In this document: piece after piece, positions 50,401 to 61,361 of the stretch
How positions within the stretch are numbered: position 1 is the first letter of the stretch
How the letters are laid out: the number at the start of each line of letters is the position of its first letter
Source of the DNA: Numida meleagris
Lineage: Eukaryota > Chordata > Aves > Galliformes > Numididae
Length of the DNA: 64,000 nucleotides
Assembly: GCF_002078875.1 (NCBI RefSeq)
Contig: NC_034424.1
Coordinates: 8,473,586-8,537,585, forward strand
Direction of reading: 5' to 3'
Translations under genes and position numbers: made by a program
The notes under the pieces: generated by a model
The model's database searches: none
Seen by the model: only the letters and a program-made list of their open reading frames with translations
Told to the model about the DNA's origin: nothing

Positions 50401-53400
50401 AGGTGTATTGTGGGGCTGCCGTGGCGTTTGCCAGTGCAAAGCACTGCCAGCAACTGCAGTCTGACTGTCACACGGCTCTCCTCCAGCTGCCAGCCCCCCT
50501 TTGCAGATGGGTAGCACTGCAGACAGAAAAGGTAATTTGTTTTCTCCTGTAAATGAATAGAGGTAGGGAGGACTCTCTATGAACTGGGGCTGGCAAAACA
50601 AGGGCAGAATAACTGTGTGTGGGAAAGCTCCCTATTAAACCTGGGGACAGCAGGGGGCTCCTGGAAGTGACAGTCACACAATGGTGCTTTTGTCAGAGAG
50701 GCACCAAAGGCCAGATGATGTCACCTTGCGCTGGGCTGTGTGGCTGCTTGAGTGCCTCAGGATGGGGCTCAGCACATCACATCTCCGACAGGGAGGAAGC
50801 AATGAAAAAGCTGCTTTTATCCCACCATTCTTCTAAGAAGCAGGCAAAGAAGCTTTGTTCCAGAACAGCCTGGCTGTTTTCAGAGGTGGAAAACCCCAGT
50901 TAGAGGGCCACTGCCTGTACCCCACCAGCTCCCATCCTCCGCAGCAGCTCTGCTCTCACCCCGGGTGCTTTGCTCCACATCCATTGGTCTAGCTTAGTGG
51001 AACAGTTGAACTCTGGCCATGCTCTTTTCTGTTGCTTTACGTGGAACGATCACACTATCCTCAAAGGCCTCCTGAAACTCCAACAGATGGAGACGTCTTA
51101 AGAATAAAATTTGTCACCCAGGAAGCAAAAGCAGCATGGATAAAGGCAGCCCTTCTCTCTGCCTTCCCCATAGCAGCATGGGACAGGGTCCTCACTGCTC
51201 TGGCGATTGCTGGGTGGGCTGTGGGGACTGCAGCCTCACAGGTGACCACAGGTTTGCACATGCTGTGCAGTGGAGATGTGTAATGTTCACCATGAGTGGG
51301 TGCTGGAAACTCCCAATTTCAGCTCTCTGCTCTGCCTTGACTTGCCAGGTGATCTCCTGATTAATCATCCTGCCTCAGTTTCCCATGCGAGGACTTCAGT
51401 TAACATCTGCCCATCCTAGGGAGAAGCTATGGCTCAGAATTCATGTCTGCGGAAGAATTTGAGGAGAGGAAAGCTCTGTTCAGGGGAAAGCCTTCAGATT
51501 AGTCAGCTCCCAGTGCTGCTGGTTTTGAATATTTATGAAAGCAGAAAATTGTCAGACATGTTTGCTAAGCTGTACAGCTCCTTTCCTGAAAAGAAGTCTT
51601 CCCAAAACAGTGCTTGTTTACCTCAGTTTCTCCATGGACCTTCACTCCACCAGGGTGAGGGACAGAAGCCTGGGATGATGCTGTCCATGAGGGGACGCAG
51701 AGGCTGTACAAGCTGCCTGAGCTGAAGCAATGACACAGCACTTCCTTCTTAACTGGAGCTTGAAAGCTGCAGTTCGGAAGGAGCATCCAGGTCTCACAGA
51801 CTGCTTCTCTGCAGCTTCCAAAACACTGATAGGAGAGTGGCATGCGGTACAGCATCCTAGGAGTGGTTTTTTGCTAGTCCCCAAGCACTCTTGTGTTTTC
51901 ATTCACATGTACCATCCCAGAGACTGCCTCCAAAGCCAAAACAGGAGTTAGCACGAGGCAGCCAGGCCAGGCATGCCCAGCATTCCTGGAGATGGCTCTT
52001 CCAGAAACCTTGGTCCCCTAAAAAATATCATAAAAAGAGACAGAAAATGCCTAAATCCCTGCAGAGAGCTGAAACATAGCCAAAGCTAGAATTAAGGAAT
52101 GGACATGCCCTCTCCCAAATTCTGGCAACTTTCAAGAAGCTACTTTAGGAGCTGTGTTTATGAACTAAGCCAGGAACCAGCTACACACAGCTGCAGTGCC
52201 CTGCTGCTGGCCTAGGGCTTCGAGGGCACTTGGCCACGGAGAGCTGCACCATAGACCTACCCATACAGCGCTGACAGAGCCAAACTGGAAACTCCACAAA
52301 TACATATACTTTCATAGCTTGAGTTTCCCTCACCCCTTCCAAATCTGCAGCACAGCTCAGCTGTCTGAGGCTACGCTAGGAAGTCAGGATCAGCAGGTCC
52401 ATAGCCAGGCCTGGCTGCAGCTCACCCAGAGACCAACAAACCTACAGTGGAGCTCAGGAGAGGGCTGAAGGCCCAGAGCTGAGCTTAAATAGAGCCCATG
52501 TACCCGGTGTGTGGGTGTGGATGGAGCTCCAGGTGGGGCTGGTCAGGACCATTAAGGCCTGTTGTTGCCCTCAGGACCCTGGGACTGGTGTGTGCTGTCC
52601 AGGTGGAAACAAGTAGCCTAACTGCCAATGAGGTGGCCTGTGGTCAGGGCAGAAAGCTGCAGAGCAGTTGTTAGCTTTCTGCACTTCTCCAGATGAATGC
52701 AAACCTGTGCCTGTGGACATTTGGTGTCACTGTGAAGTTGTCAAAGTGAGAAGAGTGGGAGGTGTAGCACAGCTCACCAAGATAGCCCCAGCAAGGAGCT
52801 GGGCATGGGGAAGGGCTGACAAGGGCTGGCCTCCAGCTAGGTCCAAGTGCTGGGGCCCATCATCCTGGAGTCCATCCCCTGCCCCTTTGCAAACTTGCCT
52901 ATATCTCTGCTCCCATCTCCCATCTTAGCCACTGCCTGCCTGCTGGGCTGAGCTACGGCCAGGAAACACTTTCACATACCTTGGATGAGGTATGTTGAGG
53001 AAACACTGAGTCATAGACTGGATTTTCCCATCAATCCTTTCATCATAGACATTTGACAAGTTAACTCCAACTCCTGCACCTGAGCAGAACCGCCATGCGG
53101 GGGGCAGCAGCTGCAGGCAGGATGCTGCCATCCCATGGGTCAGCCACCAGGGACTGGCCCAAGCCACAGGGCTCTCCTTGCCAACACTGATCAAAGCTGA
53201 GGCCGAGCACAAGTCCCTGCAGCTTGGGCTGTGGTCAGGGATGTCAGCGTTGCTACCACACTCTGGCAGCGCCCGGGCCCCAGGTCACAGCGGGGACGGC
53301 CTGCGGTGCCTGCAGAGAGCATGCTGGGGGGAAAGAGCTCATTTAAATGAGAAAAAAAGGACTTTGGGTACTTTGCCAGCATTCTCCGTGCCTATTGTAC

Positions 53401-55845
53401 TCCCTGCTCGGTTTCTGCTTTCCCCTGGGCAGTTTTATGTTTCCAAGGACCATAAATTCTTATTTTTCTGCTGGGCAGGAGGTGCGCTCTGGGCCACGCC
53501 GCTTCCTGCCGGGCTTTGTGTGCGTGTTGCCCAGTTACTGCGCGCAGCCCCAGACTATGCCCAGCCCCATTCAGATCGGCCATGGCCCTATGGCCCCACA
53601 GAGGATTCGGGCGGTGCTGGCTTCCAGGAGGAGCAAAGAGAAGGGCAGGAGCCAGCGGCTTCCAGAAAGAGCCTGCAGGGCTTGGGGTGACCTGTGTGGG
53701 TGTCCTCCTGGCAGAGGTGTGCAGCAGCGGGGAACGCGGTGCCTCTCTGGTGAGATTTAAGGCTGGGCTGCAGCCGGCGGCCCAAAGGGTATGGGAACTG
53801 ACAGGGCTCATTTGTCAGATCCAAAGCACCAGTAATCTGCTCTTGCTGAGAGGAAAAGCATGGGGTTGCTGTGGCGTCATTTCCAAGCAGCAGCCTTCCA
53901 AGCATCAATAATTCAAACAGAAGTTGAGATAACACTCTGTCCCCATGCCACTCAGGCCAGTTTGATTTGATGGTAATAACATTCCTGAACCTGAAATACT
54001 TGGATTCGCCATGGGATGAATTCCTAGCACGGCACTCAGACGGCATCAGGCTGCGGTGGGACGCAGAGAGGCCTCTTGGGATGGTGGGGTCAGGGTCCTG
54101 GTCCAACCAAGGTCCTGCTGCAGTGACAGGGACCCCACGGAGCTCAGGGGAGCAGAGCTGAGCAGAGATCCTGTTGCCCATAGCGCCAGGGTTGCGTGTC
54201 ACCGGGAGCAGGGCTGGATAGCAGGCTGGGCTGGCTGGAGGAATGTAGAGCTGCAGAAAGAAACAGGCCATTACCAGGCCTGTGGCATCGCCCTTTGGGC
54301 ACACAAAGAAAGCACTTCCAGCACTGGGGTCCTCCTGCTTCAGAAGCACAGCGAGCCTCTGCACTGGGTTCCGAGAGGGTCCTGGTTCCTGCAGCTCCCT
54401 CAGGGCCGTCCCTTCTGCTCCATGTTCATGGGGAAGGTGCACTTTGTGGAAAGAGGCGGCCTCCAGGACCTGCAAACTCTGTTTTATGACAGTTTTCATT
54501 TGCATAACGAAGGCCCTAATACCTTCAGCAATTAATCACATTAAGAACTGCTTCTGTGAATAACTCTATTCACACAAGTTGTTCATAGTGCTGGAAACTG
54601 CGTATGATTTCAAATGTACATTAGCCCATCTCTTTCATCAGCAGATGGAAGCTGGTAACTGCATATGTAATTTATCTCTGCTTGGGTGAAATTATCAGAT
54701 GAAATATGCATTGCACAGCACCATTAACATTTCCAGTCATACAGTCTCTAGCTCTTGGGTGAGTTAATATTACATGCCAGCAGTGTGTGGGACCATATGA
54801 AAGGCAGAGACTTGAACACAGGGATTTAAAAGCAAAAATGGAAAGTATTCCAGGTCAGATGCATCAGAAATAGAACTAATGAAGTTGCTAAATTAAATGA
54901 GATGCAATGCCCTTTTTTGACCCGCATTTTTTATACAATGTCCCCACTTGTCTCCATAGCTAATAAAACTGCTGGGTTTGCCCACTGAATCTCCATTTAT
55001 AGGGGCAGCTCCAGATTCCTTAATGTCTATAGAGGTTTTTCCGAAAGGATAACACAAGCAGCAAGAGAATAATTACTGAATCTCAGAAAGCAGCAGAGGA
55101 GATGAACACTGCTGGGTTTGCATATTTGGAAAAAAAAAGTCACAGCAATTCAATAATAGGAAATAAACGCAGTGAACAGGCCTTGCTCTCTGGCAACAAT
55201 GTAAGGGGAGCCGGGAGCCCACGCTCACCTGGGACTCCTTTTGTAGGAGACAGCGCGCTATCCTGGCATTGCTTTTTTTCATTGGCCTTTTTGTCCTCAT
55301 ATAAATCACGTTTTCTTAAAACACTGCCTCCTGCTTGAAAGGCAGCCATTAGATGGCTGAAGCTGCATCCCATCTGCTCGCTGCGTGCAGTGATGGCGAG
55401 GGTCTGGCACCCAGCGGTGCCGTCCGGGGCCGTGCCGCGGTCGGGCTGCACTGCGGGACTGCCTGGAGGTTTCCCCTGGGCTCCTGGCAGCCCGGCCGTG
55501 CGCTGCCGCTGCTCCCGGCTGTTGGCTTTCTGTCCAGCACAGAAAGAAGAAATATCTCTGCAAAACCCAGACTTGGACTTCGCTTAAAGCCTCTGAGTAA
55601 AGAGCCTTGTTTGAATGTAATTGCACCCCTGTTGCTACAAGGGGAAAATACACTGTATTGCTCTCTCTTTCTTGGAAAGCTCGGCTAGTATTTTCCCAGC
55701 CATTTGTGTACAAAGAAAGATAAATAGCTCTTTAGCGGGCAGAACAATCCCTCCGGGTTTTATTGACATTCGTGCCAGCAGCTGAGGAGCAGCGGCTTGG
55801 CAGAGCCGAGCGCGGGCGGGTGAAGCTGTGCCTGGGGTAGCAGCT

Positions 55846-55876
55846 GGGGGGGGCGGGGGGCAGCGAGGGGCTGGGG
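55846..55876 (+). other. G-run cluster with G-quadruplex potential
   Basis: Runs of G8, G6, G4 and G4 separated by C, CAGCGA and CT satisfy the usual G3+N1-7 pattern. Located in CAPON-like intron 2 on the coding strand, so it would also be present in the pre-mRNA. Confidence 0.6.
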
Positions 55877-57206
55877 CTGGAGGAGCGCATCGCTGCTGCT
55901 GCACTGACGGGGGCTGCCCCAGCACCACGCCGCGTGCTTGCTTGCCACCTCCTCCCTATAAATAAAATACATGTATGGCGAATTTAGCTCCAGCTTCACG
56001 CACAGTGGGGCTATAGAGAGATTTCTAAAGAGCTTGACTCCGTGTAATAATTCATGGGGAGATCAAAAGGCTGTGGTTTAATCAGGGGTCTGTCTAATAC
56101 CATCAGAAGCCTGATGCACGTGAACAGCCATCCCATTTTCTGCCTGTAAGGCCGGTGTGGCTCACAACGGGCGCTGGGAGAAGGAGTAGGAGAGCCCTGT
56201 TCTGCTCTGCAGCCCCTGGGTGCTGCGCCCACAGCACCGTGCTCTGGTCCTTCAGCACCAGGCTCCCGGAGGAGCTGCCTGGGCTCCCCTGCTGTCTGAA
56301 TCACTGCCTGCGGCTCCTCCGACTCTATCAAGAGATAAGGTTGCTAATTAGGTGTCTAATTACACAATGTAGGTGAGCTTCAGTCTGCGCTCTGCCTCTC
56401 GGACTGGAATCACAGCTGCTGTAGCTGCACTGTCAGTCAGGTCTGCGTGCTGGTGTGGGTGAACTGAGGATCCGGCCCAGGAAAGCAGGATTTCAGATAG
56501 GGACAGCAAAAAACATGGGGTGTCAAAATGCTGTTTGGAAGCAGAAAATAGGGCCTGAAGTGGGGCCAGCAGGGATCAGCACAGTAAATACAGGTCTTCA
56601 GAGTAGAAGGGCTCTGCCATTCTTCTTAGTTATCACCCAAAGCAGCATTTAAAAGCCAGCAGTTTAATTTTCAGCACAAATGGAGGTGAGTTCAGTCTGC
56701 AGACACCTGCAGATAAGGAGCTGGGTTTTTCTCCAGAGATACTGAGCGCACTGAGGTTAATGTGATTATGTCAACGACTGAGATATAATTGCGTTATTGC
56801 CACCCATCTGGCCCTCCCTGCAATTCAAAAGTGATTTTATATTCGCCATGCACTGCAGCACTGAAATACAAGGGCACTGGAGATCTATAAATCACGGTGT
56901 GATGTGTGCTGCCAGTGCCACCTCCCTGGCCAGCCGCTGCTGCAGGGTCCCACCGCACTGTGCAAGGTGCTTCGGTGCCAGCACACCAGGAAATTCCTCC
57001 AGGCTCTGAACTAACAGTCCCTAGCTGTGTCCTGCACAGTTACCTGGGATGGTGGTTCTGCTCCAGCACCAGCATCCAAAGTCCCTCTCTGTCACCCTGA
57101 GATTAAACACAAGAACATTTCCATGTAGAACGCTGACAATGCTGCACAGTCCCGGCTACCCTTCCAGTCCCACTTCTCTTCTAACCTGTGCTTGTCTTCC
57201 CATCAG

Positions 57207-57299
57207 TATGAATTCAAAGCCAAGAACATTAAGAAGAAGAAGGTGAGCATCATTGTGTCTGTGGATGGCGTGAAGGTGATCCTGCGCAAGAAGCAGAAG
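57207..57299 (+). CDS. CAPON-like coding exon 3
   Basis: This 93 bp exon has acceptor CATCAG|TATGAA and donor CAGAAG|GTGAGG, phase 0. It encodes residues 60-90: [20 protein letters not shown], then [11 protein letters not shown]. It is lysine-rich, as in NOS1AP, and forms central strands of the PTB domain. It follows a 17.5 kb intron. Confidence 0.96.
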
Positions 57300-57960
57300 G
57301 TGAGGCTCCTCCCGCCCAGCCAGGCCTGCAGCACCCAGGGCATTGACTTTGGCCATGTCTGAGTAGCACTGCTGCTCAGACTGCTAACCAAAACTGGCCT
57401 TTTTTAACAAGCACCCAGAATTTTCACAAGAAGAAGCCTCAATTTTTCACGCATACAACAAAAATGATAGCAAAATCTCGCTGAAGAAAAGTGGGGAAAT
57501 TACACTGTGGGAGGATATTTTTTTCTACCAAAAAATGTAAGGCTTTCAGGAAATGTGCTTTCTTTTCCTCGTTAACTAGCAGGCTTTCTCAGCTGCGCAG
57601 CCCCACGCCTGGCTTGCACCGTGCAGAGCCCACAGCTGCCCCCGCTCCCCAGGCGCTCACTCAGAGCCTTGCCCCACAAAACGAGTTAATCCTCTGCATA
57701 TTTGATGCTATAAATTAATCTTTAGGACAGCTTTCAGCCCTGGAGGCTACGATCAGATGACCAGATATGATAAATGATCAAAGAAATCTATTTTCATCCA
57801 GGATACCGACTGAACAGCCACTGCTAATGCAGTCAGTCAGGCTGTAGCCCTGCCCTTGGCTGGGGACAGATGTGCCTTTTTTCATGGTTCCTGCCCATGG
57901 GAGCGGTGGAGTTTGGGTCTCTCCAATCCGTTGTAATTTTCTTCTGCCATGTGCTTGCAG
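57300..57960 (+). other. CAPON-like intron 3
   Basis: A 661 bp intron with a good polypyrimidine tract before exon 4; nothing else recognised. Confidence 0.8.
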
Positions 57961-58019
57961 CGAAAGGAGTGGACGTGGGATGAGAGCAAGATGGTGGTGA
58001 TGCACGATCCCGTGTACAG
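57961..58019 (+). CDS. CAPON-like coding exon 4
   Basis: This 59 bp exon has acceptor CTTGCAG|CGAAAG and donor TACAG|GTATGT. It encodes RKEWTWDESKMVVMHDPVY (residues 91-109) and two bases of Arg 110. It matches the NOS1AP KKEWTWDESKM..M.DP.YR block. Confidence 0.96.
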
Positions 58020-58610
58020 GTATGTGCCAGGGCTTTGCACATCCAGATCAGGTGCTTTGAACCAGATCTATCCTGCTTGCTTTCCAAACCCCGTTAAAAA
58101 TGATAGAGGTCACAAAATTACTGCTGGTGGGAATCTTTTCCATACATTTCTGCTGGTGAAGAGACTGACTGAGCTGGCTTTGAAGCTGGCTCTGCGTCAA
58201 GCAGAGGTCAGACCGGGTGACATCCAGAGGTCCCTTCCACCCAAAATGCTCTCTGATGTGAACGCGCAGGACAGACAGGCTTCCTGGGGTCTGCCTGTAA
58301 AGCGTGGCTCACTGGATGCCGTGAGCCTCTAAAGAAGGGTCTGATGCTAAGGCATGACCCATCAGAGGGAATAACTCGTAAGGATGCAGGAGGATAGCAC
58401 TGACTTTCCATAGCACCTGCTATGGGATCTCTGGGTATTTTGGAGATGAGAAGCCTCATCCAGAGGCATCTTCTGCCCCTCTGCTTGGTGGCAGCAGTAG
58501 GCAAACCAGCAGGACTCTGTCACGGGTCTTAGCAAGCAGGGAAGCCCATGAATTCTGTCAAGGGACAGAATTTCTTATGCATGTTTAACTCCTTCTGTAC
58601 CTCCCCTCAG
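58020..58610 (+). other. CAPON-like intron 4 (with CR1 tail)
   Basis: A 591 bp intron containing a decayed CR1 3' end near its centre, listed separately. Otherwise unremarkable. Confidence 0.8.
58190..58260 (+). repeat. CR1 LINE 3'-end remnant
   Basis: GAGGTCAGACCGGGTGACAT, then CCAGAGGTCCCTTCCACCC, resembles the avian CR1 3' end (GGTTGGACTAGATGATCTCCAGAGGTCCCTTCCAACCC type). Orientation is sense on the plus strand, opposite to the fragment at 32690. It is diverged, so old. Confidence 0.7.
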
Positions 58611-58719
58611 AATCTTCTATGTGTCTCATGACTCGCAAGACCTGAAAATATTCAGTTACATTGCAAGGGATGGTGCCAACAACTCCTTCAGGTGCAACGT
58701 CTTCAAATCCAAGAAGAAG
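58611..58719 (+). CDS. CAPON-like coding exon 5
   Basis: This 109 bp exon has acceptor CCCTCAG|AATCTT and donor AAGAAG|GTGGGA. With the carried bases it encodes residues 110-146: [20 protein letters not shown], then [17 protein letters not shown]. This is nearly identical to the PTB core of NOS1AP; the segment forms the phosphopeptide/NPxY-binding groove region of PTB domains. Confidence 0.97.
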
Positions 58720-58824
58720 GTGGGATGCTCCGTGCTCGTGCCCAGGCCCTGGGGTGGGCACCGGGAGGTGATGGGGCTGCCCTGGGACTCCAGCGCGGGG
58801 CTGACTGGTGCATGTGCTCTGCAG

Positions 58825-58966
58825 AGCCAGGCCATGCGTGTGGTGCGCACGGTGGGCCAGGCCTTCGAGGTGTGCCACAAGCTGAGCCTGCAGCACGCCT
58901 TGCAGAACGCCGATGGCCAGGCAGATGGTGCCAGCGACAAGTCTGCGGAGGAGCAGCCGTCTGAAG
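58825..58966 (+). CDS. CAPON-like coding exon 6 (end of PTB domain)
   Basis: This 142 bp exon has acceptor CTCTGCAG|AGCCAG and donor CTGAAG|GTGACA. It encodes residues 147-193: [20 protein letters not shown], then [20 protein letters not shown]. The first half is the C-terminal helix of the PTB domain ([20 protein letters not shown], as in NOS1AP). The second half starts the acidic, disordered linker. Intron 5 before it is only 105 bp. Confidence 0.96.
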
Positions 58967-59267
58967 GTGACATTCAGCTCCCTGCGGGGTCTGGGCAGCA
59001 GTGGCGGCAGAGATGTGTTGGGTAGAGGGGGGCTGCTGTGATGTGTCCTCATGGGCCAGCTGCAGTGACAGCACGATCGTCATGTCCCATTGGCCTGGGG
59101 GAATGGCTGATCCAGCACCTTCCCAACCTGGGCCTCATGGAGGCGGAGGCTAAAGCGAGCCTTGGCCGTTCTCCCTGGGCTGTCATGTCAGCCCTGCCTG
59201 AGCTCTGGCTGGCAGCCATAGTCCTGCAGCAGGGGGGCTCCGGTTCATTTTTCCATTTCATTTTAAG
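58967..59267 (+). other. CAPON-like intron 6
   Basis: A 301 bp intron ending in TTTCATTTTAAG; nothing else recognised. Confidence 0.75.
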
Positions 59268-59428
59268 TGCACCAGATAAAGGGCTCCAAGATCACAGATG
59301 TGGATGAGGTTGGCCTCGACTCTGATGGCATCTGTGTGTCCGAGAGGGGAGCAGGAGAGCTGCCCGTTGCCAGGGGCGAGCTGAGCGCACTGAAACCTGG
59401 ACAGGGCTCCAAGGACAAGAACTGCCAG
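59268..59428 (+). CDS. CAPON-like coding exon 7 (linker)
   Basis: This 161 bp exon encodes residues 194-247, with donor TGCCAG|GTAAGG. I chose the acceptor TTTTAAG|TGCACC because it alone restores the frame from exon 6 (phase 1) into VHQIKGSKITDVDEVGLDSD. The nearby CCAG|ATAAAG would break it. The ITDVDEVGL segment resembles the NOS1AP TDIDAVEV region after the PTB. The rest is acidic/Ser-rich linker. The acceptor is weaker than the others. Confidence 0.82.
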
Positions 59429-60154
59429 GTAAGGGCCATGTGGGGGGGGACTCTGTTGCTGTCCCTCTACTCACCGTTACAGGGAGAATCCCCAACTTCC
59501 TGGTGCCCTGCTCTGGCTGCCCCCAACCCACCATAGCACCACTTGACCAGAACCCTGCTCTCTGTGCCACACAGCCGGCTGGACAGCAACATCCAGGTAA
59601 CAGGTGGAGTGTAAGTGGTGTCCCTGCCAAAGGGCATTTCCATGCTGTGCAGGCAGGTGTCTAGTCTGGTCTGCAGCAGTTGCTTGGCCATGTTCCAGCA
59701 GCAACCGCAGCTCATTGCTTCCCCCCACCAGCAACATCCCTTGGGGCAGCCCCTGCCGCAAAGGGGCTGAGGGTCTGCTTGGTGCTGGCTGTGGGAACGT
59801 CGTAATGAATAGTTGCTCTGCAGAGCTGTTTGAGGGAGTGTTTCCTGGCTGCCTTAATGGCGTTATTTCATTTTACACAATTGTATCACTTGCAGGGCCT
59901 GGCTGCAAGCAGCTGCGATGAAATGCATTCAGTTGGATTTATTTCCTTGGCTCAGGAGGCAGGGCTTCACTGTGCCTTTCTATTTAGATGCAGATCCGCT
60001 GCTGACCTGGCCCCATACAGTGCCAGGGCTGTGGGGGCAGCTGTGATCCCCGGGTCAGTGCACGGGGCCTCAGCGAACACCTGGGGAGCCACTGTCTGAA
60101 CAACCCCAGCATGAGCTGAGCCATCCTCTCACCATGCCTTTGTCTCTGTGCCAG
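59429..60154 (+). other. CAPON-like intron 7
   Basis: A 726 bp GC-moderate intron beginning with a G-run at 59441-59448; nothing else recognised. Confidence 0.78.
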
Positions 60155-60322
60155 GACTCTGAGAGCTGCTCCCTGTACCCGGCCGGCTCACAGCAGCTGC
60201 TCAGCCCGGGCAGCCCCTGCTCTTCGGCCTCCATCACTCCGCTGGCCTCCCAGCACTGTCTCCAGCTGCTCCAGCAGCAGCTCCTGCAGCAGCAGCAGCA
60301 GACGCAGGTGGCAGTGGCTCAG
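60155..60322 (+). CDS. CAPON-like coding exon 8 (polyQ, start of coiled coil)
   Basis: This 168 bp exon has acceptor GTGCCAG|GACTCT and donor GCTCAG|GTACAC, phase 0. It encodes residues 248-303, a Ser/Pro-rich stretch followed by [23 protein letters not shown]1AP has the same Q-rich [15 protein letters not shown] run at the start of its coiled coil, so orthologous exon structure is clear. The CAG tract could vary in length between individuals. Confidence 0.94.
60283..60302 (+). repeat. CAG/polyglutamine tract in CAPON-like exon 8
   Basis: Short in-frame CAG run (CTCCTGCAGCAGCAGCAGCA core) encoding LLQQQQQ, shared in position with the NOS1AP glutamine run. Confidence 0.8.
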
Positions 60323-60426
60323 GTACACATCCCACCTTCCCCTGCGCAGCACCAGCCCTTCTCCTCTCCCTGTAGAGCCAGGCTGGGCTGGGTACAGGGA
60401 ATCTCGCGGTGTCGCACAGTGATGGC

Positions 60427-60470
60427 CCTACAAACCACCAAGCCTACAAACTGCCAAACCTACAAACCAG
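60427..60470 (+). repeat. 16-bp tandem repeat, 2.75 copies
   Basis: The unit CCTACAAACCACCAAG is repeated as CCTACAAACTGCCAAA and then CCTACAAACCAG. Entirely intronic. Confidence 0.85.
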
Positions 60471-60687
60471 GGATACTCCCGGCGTGGCGTGGAGACCAGC
60501 TCCCCTCACACCGCACCTCGCACGCCGCCGCACCCAGCTCTGCCCCTCCAGCCCCTTCCTCGAGGCCCCAATCCCCCGCCTCGGGCCGGGCGCCACGCGG
60601 CCGCCAGGGGGCGCCAAAGCGCCGCGCAGCACCGCGGGACCGGGAGGGGAGCGGGGGCGGCTCCGCGGGTGCCGGGGGTGTCCCGGG

Positions 60688-60730
60688 GGACCGGGGAAGG
60701 CTCCGGGGGAACCGGGGAAGGCTCCGGCGG
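60688..60730 (+). repeat. Two-copy GC-rich tandem repeat
   Basis: ACCGGGGAAGGCTCCGG occurs twice in close succession (near 60690 and 60711), just upstream of the exon 9 acceptor. Confidence 0.7.
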
Positions 60731-60761
60731 CGCCGGCCCCGCAGCCCCGTCCCGCCCGCAG

Positions 60762-60927
60762 GTGCAGCTGCTGAAGGACCAGCTGGCGGCAGAGACGGCG
60801 GCGCGCATCGAGGCGCAGGCCCGGGTGCGGCAGCTGCTGCTGACCAACCGCGACCTGCTGCAGCACGTCTCGCTGCTGGTGCGGCAGCTGAAGGCGCTGG
60901 AGAGCCGGGCGCAGCGCCGGCAGCCGG
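60762..60927 (+). CDS. CAPON-like coding exon 9 (coiled coil)
   Basis: This 166 bp exon has acceptor CCCGCAG|GTGCAG and donor CAGCCGG|GTGAGC. It encodes residues 304-358: [40 protein letters not shown], then [15 protein letters not shown]. Leucines at heptad spacing predict a coiled coil. The match to NOS1[33 protein letters not shown] is very strong. In NOS1AP this region mediates self-association. Confidence 0.96.
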
Positions 60928-61012
60928 GTGAGCGAGCGCGGGGAGCGGGCACCGCCGGCCCCGGGGCCGCCCGCGGCTCCTCACCGCCCCTCTTCTCTCT
61001 GTGCCCCCGCAG

Positions 61013-61361
61013 TTGACCGTTCGCTGCAAAACCTGTCCCTGGCGCAGTCGCTGTCCCTCAACCTCAAGAACCACTACAGCCTGGACATCGCCCTGCCCTC
61101 CACCTCCACCCCCGCCAGCGTCCTGGGCAGCCCCGTGGGCCCCCGCTCGCTGTCGGCGCTGGGCGCCGGGGATTCCTACCTCAACCTGGTCAGCCTGGAG
61201 GGGGGCGGCCCCTGCTTCGGCAGCAAGGACGGGGCCGAGGGCCTGGCGGGGCACGAGGGGCTCAGCCGGCGCGTGGAGGGCTCCGAGGTCAGCGACTTGG
61301 CGCTGCTCGGCGGGAGCGGCCGGCAGAAGGCGGAGGACACGGACAGAGGGGACGAGGACAG
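61013..61361 (+). CDS. CAPON-like coding exon 10 (paralogue-specific)
   Basis: This 349 bp exon has acceptor CCCGCAG|TTGACC and donor GGACAG|GTGGGG. It encodes residues 359-474, beginning [20 protein letters not shown]. It is Ser/Leu/Gly-rich, GC-rich and probably disordered. I see no similarity to the NOS1AP C-terminus, which would follow the coiled coil at this point. Reading past the donor stays open for about 20 codons, to TAA at 61420-61422, a possible alternative terminus. Confidence 0.85.

Larger units (their letters stand above)
39692..57206 (+). other. CAPON-like intron 2 (17.5 kb)
   Basis: The largest intron of the window, falling between the second and third PTB exons. It holds an A21 tract (44410-44430), conserved-looking AT-rich blocks (about 46960-47250 and 54530-54750), a possible antisense exon (52980-53079), a 305-codon minus-strand open frame (53588-54505) and a G-run cluster (55846-55876). 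No gene with a recognisable family was found in it. Confidence 0.7.
60323..60761 (+). other. CAPON-like intron 8 (with short tandem repeats)
   Basis: A 439 bp intron that becomes very GC-rich towards exon 9. It contains a 16-bp-unit tandem array at 60427-60470 and an imperfect two-copy repeat around 60688-60730. Confidence 0.8.

Noticed and set aside
59271..59276. An alternative acceptor CCAG|ATAAAG for CAPON-like exon 7.
   Set aside because: It puts the exon out of frame with exon 6. The upstream TTTTAAG|TGCACC keeps the frame through ITDVDEV.
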